The notes beneath the pieces are model-generated. The model searched no databases. It was not told the origin of the DNA and saw nothing but the letters and a program-made list of their open reading frames with translations. 8,588 nt of DNA from assembly GCA_902783825.1 (NCBI GenBank), contig CACZSJ010000015.1, forward strand, positions 1 to 8,588, given 5' to 3'. Shown piece after piece: positions 1-7,145 of this stretch; positions within the stretch are counted from its first letter, which is position 1; every line of letters begins with the position of its first letter. Origin of the DNA: Oscillospiraceae bacterium. GTDB taxonomy: Bacteria; Bacillota; Clostridia; Oscillospirales; Oscillospiraceae. A program made the position numbers and the translations under genes.

Positions 1-713
1 CCCCGATCCAAGGTCATCTGGATGCGCTTGGCCAGCTCTGCCACGTAATCCACCCGCTCCTCGCTGTGCAGCCGATCTCCATAGGTGGATTCTATGACCA
101 GATACTCGCTCTCCTCCACCGGCTGGGGATCCCGCAGAATCGGCTGCTCCTTGTTGCCCAGGTCTCCGGAAAAGGTAATCTTGCGCGTCTGGTCGTTCTC
201 AGTCATCCACACCTCGATGGCCGCCGAGCCCAGCAGATGGCCCACGTCTGTCAGGCGAATGCTGATGGCTTCGTTGACCTGAACCTTCTCACCGTAAGCG
301 CAAGGCCGCATCAAAGTCACCGCTCCCGCCGCGTCATCCAGATCGTACAGGGGCTCCACCTCAGCACCGCCGCTGCGGACAGCCTTCCGGCTTTTCCACT
401 CCGCTTCGGACATCTGGATATTGGCGCAGTCACGCAGCATGATATCACACAAAGAGCATGTGGCGGCGCTGGCGTAGATCGGCCCACGGTAGCCCTGCTT
501 GTACAGCAGCGGCAGCAGACCCGAATGGTCCACATGGGCGTGGGTCAGCAAGACAAAGTCCAGCTCTTCGGCCTGTACCGGCAGCTCTTCGTTCACGAAC
601 AGGTCTTTCCCCTGTTCCATCCCACAATCCACCAGACCCTGCTTGTCTCCCACCTGCAGATAGATGCAGCTTCCGGTAACCTCATGGGCAGCTCCCAAAA
701 ATGTGATTTTCAT
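1..713 (-). CDS. MBL-fold beta-CASP RNA hydrolase (YSH1/CPSF-like), 3' end cut off
   Basis: The first 237 codons are present and open without a stop to the left edge; the family is usually about 530 residues, so roughly half is missing. The protein belongs to the metallo-beta-lactamase/beta-CASP group of RNA nucleases (YSH1/CPSF/RNase J-like). Family members bind two zinc ions and process RNA in the cytoplasm; the substrate here is unknown. Visible motifs are the N-terminal strand MKITFLGAAHEVTGS, the zinc signature THAHVDH at residues 57-63, a further metal-binding histidine in DVGHLLGS (156-163), FSGDLG (181-186) with a metal-binding aspartate, and ESTYGD (208-213), where the beta-CASP insertion usually begins. 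The ATG at 713 has a Shine-Dalgarno sequence (GAGGTG, 719-724) five bases upstream, and the N-terminus fits the family. It follows polC after 142 bases and probably has its own promoter. The family call is strong; a specific cellular role cannot be given. Confidence 0.9.
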   Translation of the reverse strand, partial: MKITFLGAAHEVTGSCIYLQVGDKQGLVDCGMEQGKDLFVNEELPVQAEELDFVLLTHAHVDHSGLLPLLYKQGYRGPIYASAATCSLCDIMLRDCANIQMSEAEWKSRKAVRSGGAEVEPLYDLDDAAGAVTLMRPCAYGEKVQVNEAISIRLTDVGHLLGSAAIEVWMTENDQTRKITFSGDLGNKEQPILRDPQPVEESEYLVIESTYGDRLHSEERVDYVAELAKRIQMTLDR

Positions 714-753
714 GGACACACCTCATATTCTGTGCAGATTCAACGCGAAAAAC

Positions 754-763
754 TTCCGCGGAA
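754..763. promoter_or_regulatory. Perfect 10-bp palindrome beside the MBL gene promoter
   Basis: TTCCGCGGAA is a perfect palindrome immediately downstream of the predicted -10 box of the MBL gene, covering roughly +2 to +11 of the expected transcript. That is a position where a repressor could act. A 10-bp palindrome can also arise by chance in GC-rich DNA. No known regulator is recognised, and the operator role is speculation. Confidence 0.2.
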
Positions 764-771
764 CTGACACT

Positions 772-800
772 ATTTTACACTATGCTCCATTTGAACGCAA
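772..800 (-). promoter_or_regulatory. Candidate sigma-A promoter for the MBL hydrolase gene
   Basis: Read on the minus strand, a -10 box TAAAAT (772-777, five of six matches to consensus) lies exactly 17 bp from a weak -35 box TTGCGT (795-800, three of six). The expected start is near 765, giving a leader of about 50 bases before the ATG at 713. This is the only good promoter-like pair in the AT-richer gap between polC and the MBL gene. The heptamer ACACTAT is directly repeated at 767-773 and 777-783 across the -10 region. Confidence 0.45.
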
Positions 801-821
801 TATAAGAAATCTTAAGCGGTG

Positions 822-840
822 GGCAAAAGGGTCTTTCGCC
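822..840 (-). terminator. Weak hairpin terminator candidate after polC
   Basis: Sixteen bases after the polC stop, the minus-strand transcript can form an 8-bp stem, GGCGAAAG pairing with CUUUUGCC (one G-U pair), around a three-base loop. It is followed by CACCGC and then a T-rich but interrupted stretch (TTAAGATTTCTTAT). The lack of a clean U-run directly after the stem makes it a weak intrinsic terminator at best. It fits an end to the ispG-polC unit before the separate MBL promoter. Confidence 0.35.
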
Positions 841-855
841 GCACGCCTCGCCCAC

Positions 856-3800
856 TTAAAACAGGGACATCTGACTGCTGGCGGGCATATCGCCCAGGGC
901 GCCCAGGCGGCGCAGCGTTTCCAGGTGTGTCTGGCTCACCTTAGGGCAGGCCCTGCCCAGATCCTCCACGGAAATAAAGCTCTCTCCGCTCTGTCGACAG
1001 TGATCCAGATCCCAGGCCGCCGCTTCTCCCAGGCCCGAGATCGAGACAAAGGGAGGTCTCAGGCGTCCGTCCTGGGTAATCAGAAATTTCGTGGCGTGGG
1101 ACTGATACAAATCAATGGGTGCGAATTCGTAGCCGCGCATGTTGAATTCGTATACCGCCTCCATAGTCACCAGCAGTTCTTCCTCGTTGGCCGTCAGATC
1201 CGGACGGCGCTTGAGCTCGTTGATCCGCCGCCGCAGCTCGGCATCGCCGCCGCACATCAGTTCCGCGTCAAAGCCGCCCTTCTGGCTGCGCCGGTAGAAA
1301 TAGGCGCTGTAGAAGGCCAGCGGCTCATGAACCTTGAACCAGGCAATGCGAAACGCCATCATCACGTAGGCCACCGCGTGGGCCTTGGGAAACAGGTAGG
1401 CAATTTTTCTGGCGGATTCGATCCACCAATCCGGCACCTTCATGGCGCGCATCTGTTTTTCCGCGTCGCCGGGGAATTGTCCGCTTGCCTTCACCTTGCC
1501 TTTGCGCACGTCCTCCATGGTCTTGAACGCAAGTGACGGCTCCATCCCGTTTTGGATCAGGTACAGCATGATATCGTCCCGGCAGCCGATGGTCTCGTTG
1601 ACCGAGGCCACCTTGTTGACAATCAAGTCGCGAATGTTGCCGGCCCATACGTCGGTGCCGTGGCTGAAACCGGACAGCCGCACCAGCGTGTCAAACTGGC
1701 AAGGCTGGGTGTCCACCAGCATCTGCCGGGTAAAGGGCGTGCCGAATTCCGGAACGCCGATGGAACCGGTTTTGCCGATAATGGGGTCGTCGTCCGGAAG
1801 CCCCAAAGCCGCCGGGCTGGTGAAGATGGACATGGTTTCCGGATCGGACAGGGAGATTTCCTGCGCATTGGCTCCGGTCATGTCCTCCATCATACGAATC
1901 ATGGTAGGATCATCGTGCCCCAGTGCATCCAGCTTCAGGAGATTATCCTCCATGCAATGGTATTCAAAATGCGTGGTAATGATCTCGCTGTTGGGATCGT
2001 CCGCCGGATGCTGCACCGGGCAAAAATCCGTCACATCCATGTCCTGCGGAATGACCACCAGGCCGCCGGGATGCTGTCCGGTTGTGCGCTTGATGCCCAC
2101 TAGCCCCAGGGCCAGGCGATTTTCCTCCGCTTTGGTTACCTGCAGGCCACGCTCTTCCAGGTATTTTTTCACATAGCCGTAGGCCGTTTTCTCCGCCAGG
2201 GTTCCGATGGTCCCGGCGCGAAACACATGGTCCGCTCCAAACAGAACTTCCGTGTATTTATGCGCCTTCGCCTGGTATTCTCCGGAGAAATTCAAATCGA
2301 TATCCGGCGTCTTCTCGTTGCCGGGATAGCCCAGAAACGTCTCAAAGGGAATATCAAAGCCATCCTGCCGCAGGCGGGTTCCACAGTTGGGGCAATCCTT
2401 CTCCGGCATATCCGCGCCGCAGCCGTAGCTGCCGTCGGTGACAAACTCCGAATGGCAGCAATTCGGACAAACGTAGTGGGGCGGCAGGGAGTTGACCTCC
2501 GTAATGCCTGACAGGTACGCAACGATGGAGGAGCCCACGCTGCCCCGACTTCCCACCAGATATCCGTGCTCCAGAGAGTTTTGCACCAGCTTCTGCGCAG
2601 ACATGTAAATCACATCGTAGTTGTGATCCAGAATGGTATTCAGTTCCGTATCCACCCGCGCCTGCACCAGCTCCGGCGGCGTCTCGCCGTAGATCCGGTG
2701 CATCTTGTCGTAGACCAGCTGCTTGAGATCCCGGGCGGAGTTTTCGATCTTCGGCGGAAACAGCTCCTTGGGCAAAAGCTCAATGGGCTCGACTTGTTCG
2801 GCGATGGCGCGTGTGTTGGTTATGACAACTTCTTGGGCAATTTCCTCGCCCAGGTAAGCAAACTCGCCCAGCATTTCCTCCGTGGTCCGGAAAAAGATGG
2901 GGCAGTCTCTGTCCGGATCCGAAAACTTCTTCGCCGCCTGGAGAATCTTCCGATACTGCTCGTCCTCCGGATCCAAAAAATGTACGTCGCTGGCGGCGAC
3001 CACCGGCTTGTGCAGGCGCCGCCCCAGCTCATAGATACGCCGGTTGTAATCCTGCAAAACCGTCTCATCCCGGACGCGGCCGTTTTCCACCAGAAAGCCG
3101 TTGTTGGCAATCGGCTGGATTTCCAGATAATCGTAGTACTCGGCGATCTTCTCCAGCGTCTTATCGTCCTCGCCTCGCATCACTGCGCCGTAAAGCTCGC
3201 CCATGCCGCAGGCGGAACCCACCAACAATCCTTCCCGATGCTGGTTCAGCAGACTCTTGGGGACTGTGGGCGTCCGATGAAAGTATTTCAGATAGGACTG
3301 GCTGACCATTTCGTAGAGATTCTTCAGGCCCTTACGGTTTTTCACCAGCAGAATCATGTGGTGGCTCTTGCCCACATCCGTACGCTTCAGGGTGTGATAG
3401 ACCGTCTCAACGTCGTCCAGACTGCGCGCCCCCTGCTGTGCCAGCATGGGCAGGAATTTCTCCATCATTCTGGCGACCACCATGGCGTCATCCGAGGCAC
3501 GGTGATGCTGGAACTGGGGCAGCCCCAGGTGGTTGGATACGATGTCCAGCTTAAACCGCTTCAGCTCCGGCAGCAGTGCCTGGCTCAGCGCCAGGGTATC
3601 CAGAAAAATCGGCTGAAAGCGCAGTCCCTGCCGCAGGGCGGCCGCCTTCATAAAGCCCACGTCAAAATGGGCGTTGTGGGCCACCAGCGGCCGATCCCCG
3701 GCGAAGGCGATAAAGCGTTCCAGCGCCTCCTTCTCTTTGGGCGCCCCAGCCACGTCCTGATCCCGGATGCCCGTCAGGCGCGTAATGTCAGAGGGAATGT

Positions 3801-4854
3801 GCATCTCCGGATCCACGAAGGTATTGAAGGTCTCCTTGATCTCTCCACCGGAGAAGATCACCGCTCCGATCTCCGTCATCCGGTCTCCCAGCGCGTTCAA
3901 GCCCGTCGTTTCAATATCAAAGGCTACAAACTCCGTGTCCAGCGGCAATTTGGACTTGCCGATCACGGCGCTGTTGCCGTCCATATCATTGACAAAATAG
4001 ATCTCGCAGCCGTAGATGATCTTCACGCCGTGTTTTTTCCCGGCCTTCCACATGTCCGGAAAAGCCTGCACCACGCCATGATCCGTCACCGCGATGGCCG
4101 ACATACCCCAGTCCGCCGCACGCTTGACGATCGCCGCCGGGTCTGTCAGGGCATCCAGGGCAGAAAACCGGGTATGCATATGCAGCTCCACCCGCTTTTC
4201 CGGCGCGTTGTCCGGGCGCAGATAACGCTTGCCCTTGACGATATTGCTGGGTTCCAGCACCATGTCGTCGTCGTATTTATTATAGCGAATTTCTCCCTGC
4301 ACAGTCAGATGGTCGCCCTTGGCAACCTTGTTCAAAATCCCCTTGTCGTCATTGGCATAGAGGAAGCGACTGACCCGCACGGTGTTCGTCCGGTCGCTAA
4401 GATCAAAGCACAGCACCGCCATATTGTTTTTGGGAAGTCGGCGGCTGGTAACCGCCACCACGTCTCCCTCCACCGTCACCCGCCCGGATTCCAGGTTCAA
4501 ACCGGACATGGGGATGGGCCGCTGCTTGATGCTCTTGCCATATAAAACCGTCCCGGCAGCGGCCGGCTTGCCTGTGGTAGCCGCAACCGTCTCGGGGAGT
4601 GGAGCCGATTTAGGGCGGGGATAATCCGCCTTCAGCTCCACTTCCTCCAGATCGTAATCCTCTCGGAGCCGCTCAATCAGACTGGTCTGCTCCGCCGGCG
4701 AGGGCATGGCCGCAAACCAGGCACTCACGATCATACGCCGCTGTTCGGCATAGACCTGCACCTGGGTCACATAGGCTTTCTCCAAGCCGCCCGCCCCATA
4801 GGCCAGGGACGCACAGCCGGGGAATATGGTTAAAAACGGGGTGTGCTCGCTCAT
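856..4854 (-). CDS. polC: DNA polymerase III PolC, Gram-positive replicative polymerase
   Basis: PolC is the main replicative DNA polymerase of Firmicutes, working at the fork with the beta clamp. The 1332 residues show the family order: a short N-terminal domain (about 1-78), a Pro/Ala linker (about 80-102), an OB fold (about 105-210), the PHP domain (from about 220, HMH at 225-227, TDH at 257-259), and a 3'-5' proofreading exonuclease inserted in the PHP domain. Exonuclease residues are D313 and E315 in DIETTG, D398 in HNAHFD, and H451 and D455. PHP resumes to about 630 (SDVH 622-625). The palm has a four-cysteine zinc site (C796, C799, C821, C824) and catalytic D851, D853 (DIDLNF) and D976 (KLDALGHDD). 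The protein ends in QMSLF, a canonical beta-clamp binding pentapeptide. It is about 105 residues shorter than B. subtilis PolC, all before the OB fold. The ATG overlaps the ispG stop as ATGA, with AAAGGA nine bases upstream, suggesting translational coupling. Confidence 0.98.
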   Translation of the reverse strand: MSEHTPFLTIFPGCASLAYGAGGLEKAYVTQVQVYAEQRRMIVSAWFAAMPSPAEQTSLIERLREDYDLEEVELKADYPRPKSAPLPETVAATTGKPAAAGTVLYGKSIKQRPIPMSGLNLESGRVTVEGDVVAVTSRRLPKNNMAVLCFDLSDRTNTVRVSRFLYANDDKGILNKVAKGDHLTVQGEIRYNKYDDDMVLEPSNIVKGKRYLRPDNAPEKRVELHMHTRFSALDALTDPAAIVKRAADWGMSAIAVTDHGVVQAFPDMWKAGKKHGVKIIYGCEIYFVNDMDGNSAVIGKSKLPLDTEFVAFDIETTGLNALGDRMTEIGAVIFSGGEIKETFNTFVDPEMHIPSDITRLTGIRDQDVAGAPKEKEALERFIAFAGDRPLVAHNAHFDVGFMKAAALRQGLRFQPIFLDTLALSQALLPELKRFKLDIVSNHLGLPQFQHHRASDDAMVVARMMEKFLPMLAQQGARSLDDVETVYHTLKRTDVGKSHHMILLVKNRKGLKNLYEMVSQSYLKYFHRTPTVPKSLLNQHREGLLVGSACGMGELYGAVMRGEDDKTLEKIAEYYDYLEIQPIANNGFLVENGRVRDETVLQDYNRRIYELGRRLHKPVVAASDVHFLDPEDEQYRKILQAAKKFSDPDRDCPIFFRTTEEMLGEFAYLGEEIAQEVVITNTRAIAEQVEPIELLPKELFPPKIENSARDLKQLVYDKMHRIYGETPPELVQARVDTELNTILDHNYDVIYMSAQKLVQNSLEHGYLVGSRGSVGSSIVAYLSGITEVNSLPPHYVCPNCCHSEFVTDGSYGCGADMPEKDCPNCGTRLRQDGFDIPFETFLGYPGNEKTPDIDLNFSGEYQAKAHKYTEVLFGADHVFRAGTIGTLAEKTAYGYVKKYLEERGLQVTKAEENRLALGLVGIKRTTGQHPGGLVVIPQDMDVTDFCPVQHPADDPNSEIITTHFEYHCMEDNLLKLDALGHDDPTMIRMMEDMTGANAQEISLSDPETMSIFTSPAALGLPDDDPIIGKTGSIGVPEFGTPFTRQMLVDTQPCQFDTLVRLSGFSHGTDVWAGNIRDLIVNKVASVNETIGCRDDIMLYLIQNGMEPSLAFKTMEDVRKGKVKASGQFPGDAEKQMRAMKVPDWWIESARKIAYLFPKAHAVAYVMMAFRIAWFKVHEPLAFYSAYFYRRSQKGGFDAELMCGGDAELRRRINELKRRPDLTANEEELLVTMEAVYEFNMRGYEFAPIDLYQSHATKFLITQDGRLRPPFVSISGLGEAAAWDLDHCRQSGESFISVEDLGRACPKVSQTHLETLRRLGALGDMPASSQMSLF

Positions 4855-5912
4855 TCCTCTGCATCCTTTTCAATCAAATCCATCAGGGCCTCACAAAGCC
4901 GCTCATAGGGATAGGTGCCCAGCACCTGCCCCTTCTTGAACAGCAGCCCCTTATCTTTTCCGCCGGCAATGCCATAGTCCGCCTCCCTGGCTTCGCCGGG
5001 GCCGTTGACCACACAGCCCATGACCGCGACAGTAATATCCCGATTCAGATCGCGCACGCGATTCTCCACCTGCTTGGCCAGGCCAATCAGATCAATCTCC
5101 GTTCGTCCGCAGGTGGGGCAAGAGACGAACTTCACCCCGCCGGGCCGCAGCCCCGCCGCTTTCAAAATGGCAATGCCCGCGCTGACCTCCTTCACCGGAT
5201 CCGCGGTGAGAGACACCCGGATGGTGTTGCCGATCCCCTCACTGAGGAGAGTACCGATACCCACAGCGGATTGGATGGTGCCGTTCCACTCGGTGCCCGT
5301 CTCCGTAACGCCCAGATGCAGCGGGTAAGAAAAACACTCCGCAGCCAGGCGGTACGCCGCAATGGTCAGGGGCACTGTAGAGGATTTCAGGCTCAGGCAG
5401 ATGTCCTCAAAGCCGTACTTTTCCAGCAGGCGCACATGATCCTGGGCACTCTCCACCATTGCCTCAGGACAGGGATGCCCGTATTTTTCCAGCAGGCGCT
5501 TTTCCAGGCTGCCGGCGTTGACGCCGATGCGGATGGGAATCCCCTGGGCTTTGCACGCCTCCGCCACCGCTTTGACGTTTTCCTCCGCTCCGATGTTGCC
5601 GGGGTTGATGCGGATTTTGTCAATCCCCCGCTCTGCCACCGCCAGCGCCAACTTATGGTCAAAGTGGATATCCGCCACCAGAGGCAGGTCCACCTGCTCC
5701 TTGATCGCTTCCACTGCCTGGGCCGCCCGCATATCGGGAATGGCAAGGCGCACCAATTCACAGCCGGCAGCGCGCAGATCCTTGATCTGCTGTACAGTAG
5801 CCTGCACATCCCAGGTTTTGGTGTTGCACATGGACTGTACCGTCACGCGCGCACTGCCGCCAATGACCAAATCTCCCACCCGGATTTGCCGGGTTTCTTC
5901 CCGTGTTATCAT
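4851..5912 (-). CDS. ispG: 4-hydroxy-3-methylbut-2-enyl diphosphate synthase, MEP pathway
   Basis: IspG (GcpE) converts 2-C-methyl-D-erythritol 2,4-cyclodiphosphate to HMBPP, the penultimate MEP pathway step, using a [4Fe-4S] cluster in the cytoplasm. The 353 residues are slightly shorter than E. coli IspG (372) and complete. The N-terminal TIM-barrel part has VQSMCNTKT (25-33), ADIHFDHKLAL (80-90) and RINPGNIG (101-108). The C-terminal cluster-binding part has SCPTCGRTE (264-272) with C265 and C268, then C300 and E307 in GCVVNGPGEA, which are the expected three cysteines and one glutamate ligand. The start at 5912 has GAGG seven bases upstream (5920-5923), and the N-terminus (RQIRVGDLVIGG) fits the family. 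An out-of-frame ATG just upstream is not used. The gene lies behind a strong terminator and a likely promoter, so ispG and polC probably form their own transcription unit. Confidence 0.97.
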   Translation of the reverse strand: MITREETRQIRVGDLVIGGSARVTVQSMCNTKTWDVQATVQQIKDLRAAGCELVRLAIPDMRAAQAVEAIKEQVDLPLVADIHFDHKLALAVAERGIDKIRINPGNIGAEENVKAVAEACKAQGIPIRIGVNAGSLEKRLLEKYGHPCPEAMVESAQDHVRLLEKYGFEDICLSLKSSTVPLTIAAYRLAAECFSYPLHLGVTETGTEWNGTIQSAVGIGTLLSEGIGNTIRVSLTADPVKEVSAGIAILKAAGLRPGGVKFVSCPTCGRTEIDLIGLAKQVENRVRDLNRDITVAVMGCVVNGPGEAREADYGIAGGKDKGLLFKKGQVLGTYPYERLCEALMDLIEKDAEE

Positions 5913-5939
5913 GAGTCATCCTCACTGCTCTGCATAGTT

Positions 5940-5950
5940 CTACAGTGTAG
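5940..5950. promoter_or_regulatory. Small dyad at the predicted ispG transcription start
   Basis: CTACAGTGTAG is a perfect dyad (five bases, one central base, five bases) centred on 5945, about seven bases downstream of the predicted -10 box and so on the expected +1. A wider inverted repeat (ACTGCT at 5924-5929, AGCAGT at 5949-5954) surrounds it. The wider repeat overlaps the -10 box, so it would act as DNA rather than as an RNA hairpin. An operator is possible but unproven. Confidence 0.2.
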
Positions 5951-5951
5951 C

Positions 5952-5980
5952 AGTATAGCATATTTCCCCAAAGAAGTACA
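5952..5980 (-). promoter_or_regulatory. ispG: Extended -10 promoter candidate for ispG-polC
   Basis: On the minus strand TGCTATACT (5960 down to 5952) is an extended -10 element (TGn followed by a five-of-six match to TATAAT). A weak -35 box TGTACT (5975-5980) lies 17 bp upstream. The predicted start near 5945 gives a leader of about 32 bases that includes the ispG Shine-Dalgarno sequence. It sits just after the rseP terminator, where a new promoter is needed for ispG and polC. Confidence 0.55.
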
Positions 5981-5996
5981 GAGCAAATACAAAGGA

Positions 5997-6032
5997 AACG
6001 GAGTCCGCAAGCCCTTGCTTGCAGACTCCGTT
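5997..6032 (-). terminator. Strong Rho-independent terminator after rseP
   Basis: A 16-bp stem (5997-6012 with 6017-6032) around a four-base loop begins 25 bases after the rseP stop. In minus-strand RNA every pair forms, with one G-U pair. Read on the plus strand that position becomes a C-A mismatch, and no T-run follows. On the minus strand the stem is followed by TTTCCTTTGTATTT, an interrupted U-rich tract. Both points favour action on the minus strand, ending the unit that includes dxr and rseP. Confidence 0.85.
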
Positions 6033-6057
6033 ATGCAGCGCGTATCCCCCCTATGCC

Positions 6058-7116
6058 TCAGGTGGTAAAGATGCGCAGCACGTCGTTGAACATGACCACG
6101 GCCATCAGCCCCAGAAGCAGCACCATGCCCGCGCCATGAATATAACCCTCGTACTTGGGATCTAGTTTTTTGTGCGTCAGACTCTCAAACAGCCAGGTCA
6201 CCAGCAGCAGAAAAACTCTGCCCCCGTCCAGTGCGGGAATGGGAAGCAGGTTCATCATCGCCAGGTTCACGGCAATGAAGGCGCCCAGGTACAAGATGTT
6301 ATAGATCGCGTCGGCCGTGCTTGCAGCCTGCTGCCCCGTCTCAGCCATCAGATCCACGATGCCGACCGGACCGGACATATCCCTGACTCCCACCTGCCCG
6401 CTGATCAACTGGCGCAGGCCCATCCAGACCATACGGCAAAACTCCATCGCCGTATCCCAGGTATAGCGCAGCTTCACTCCCGGCGTGGCCTCTTCATAAC
6501 CGAAATAAAAGCCGTACATCTTGTTCTCCTGTCCCTCATACTCCACTGGGACCATGTAGAAGCTGTCCAGCTTGATTTTCTTCCCGTCGCGCACCATGAT
6601 CAGATCGTGATGCTCTCCGCCCTGGTTGAGAAACTCACCCACGTCGTAGTACTGATAGATCCGGTGCCCGTCAATTTTATAGAAGCGGTCTCCCAACTGC
6701 AGACCGTCGGCCCGCTCATAGGGGCAGCCTTCCATAAAGCCGGCCAGCACCGGGGCGTGAAAGGCGGTAGCGGAGGCGTAAAGGCAGAGGATGACCAGCA
6801 GCCCCAGCAGAAAGTTCATGGCCGCGCCCGCCACCAGGATGATCACCCGCTTCCAGGCCGGCTGATTGGTAAAGGCCCGGGGGTTGTCAGAGGCTTCGTC
6901 CTCCCCCACCATGGCGCAGTAGCCGCCAATGGGAATGGCGCGCAGGGCGTAGAGGGTTTCCCCATGCTGTTTTTTCCACAGGGCCGGCCCCATGCCTACC
7001 GCGAATTCATCCACCTGCACCCCGCAGGCTTTGGCCGTGGCAAAGTGGCCGAATTCATGCACGGCAATGAGCACGCCGAAAATCAGAATGGCAAATAGTA
7101 CGTACAAAATGGTCAT
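6058..7116 (-). CDS. rseP: RseP/RasP-type site-2 intramembrane metalloprotease
   Basis: This is a zinc protease of the site-2 protease family (M50B; RseP in E. coli, RasP/YluC in B. subtilis). Such enzymes cut membrane-spanning substrates such as anti-sigma factors and signal peptide remnants within the cytoplasmic membrane. The 352 residues show the expected layout: a first membrane segment (about 2-22) ending in the catalytic HEFGH (20-24), with E21 catalytic and H20 and H24 as zinc ligands; a second segment (about 91-115) with GAAMNF; one PDZ-like domain (about 118-190); MSGPVGI (247-253); a third segment (about 278-308) with NLLPIPALDGGR (289-300), where D297 is the third zinc ligand; and a last segment (about 328-346). 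The start is fixed by the membrane segment beginning at residue 2. The nearest Shine-Dalgarno-like GGAG is eleven bases away, so translation may depend partly on coupling to dxr, whose stop is 29 bases upstream. The substrate cannot be told from sequence. Confidence 0.96.
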   Translation of the reverse strand: MTILYVLFAILIFGVLIAVHEFGHFATAKACGVQVDEFAVGMGPALWKKQHGETLYALRAIPIGGYCAMVGEDEASDNPRAFTNQPAWKRVIILVAGAAMNFLLGLLVILCLYASATAFHAPVLAGFMEGCPYERADGLQLGDRFYKIDGHRIYQYYDVGEFLNQGGEHHDLIMVRDGKKIKLDSFYMVPVEYEGQENKMYGFYFGYEEATPGVKLRYTWDTAMEFCRMVWMGLRQLISGQVGVRDMSGPVGIVDLMAETGQQAASTADAIYNILYLGAFIAVNLAMMNLLPIPALDGGRVFLLLVTWLFESLTHKKLDPKYEGYIHGAGMVLLLGLMAVVMFNDVLRIFTT

Positions 7117-7145
7117 ATGCGTTCTCGCTCCATCAAGGTTCGCGC

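Noticed and set aside
66..767. 233-codon open frame on the plus strand near the left edge
   Set aside because: It lies opposite the MBL hydrolase gene, which runs off the left edge and carries the HxHxDH and other family motifs. The plus-strand frame is its antisense shadow.
822..840. Hairpin after polC considered as a riboswitch or leader for the MBL gene
   Set aside because: It lies upstream of the predicted MBL promoter, so it would not be in that transcript, and it is too small for a known riboswitch.
2566..4545. 659-codon open frame on the plus strand, opposite polC
   Set aside because: It is in exact antisense register with polC, has no recognisable domain, and has a composition (rich in His, Gln, Val, Leu) typical of reverse-complement translation. 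Lack of TTA, CTA and TCA codons in polC explains it.
5998..6031. Inverted repeat considered as a mobile-element end or bidirectional terminator
   Set aside because: No transposase or matching second end is present. The plus-strand version has a C-A mismatch and no following T-run, so a one-way terminator for the minus strand is the simpler reading.
6172..7098. 308-codon open frame on the plus strand, opposite rseP
   Set aside because: It is in antisense register with rseP and His/Gln-rich in the same way as the other shadows; no domain is recognised.
7114..7136. Six-codon micro-ORF (ATG at 7132) whose stop overlaps the rseP start
   Set aside because: The spacing would suit a coupling leader peptide, but such short frames are frequent by chance and it has no clear ribosome binding site of its own.
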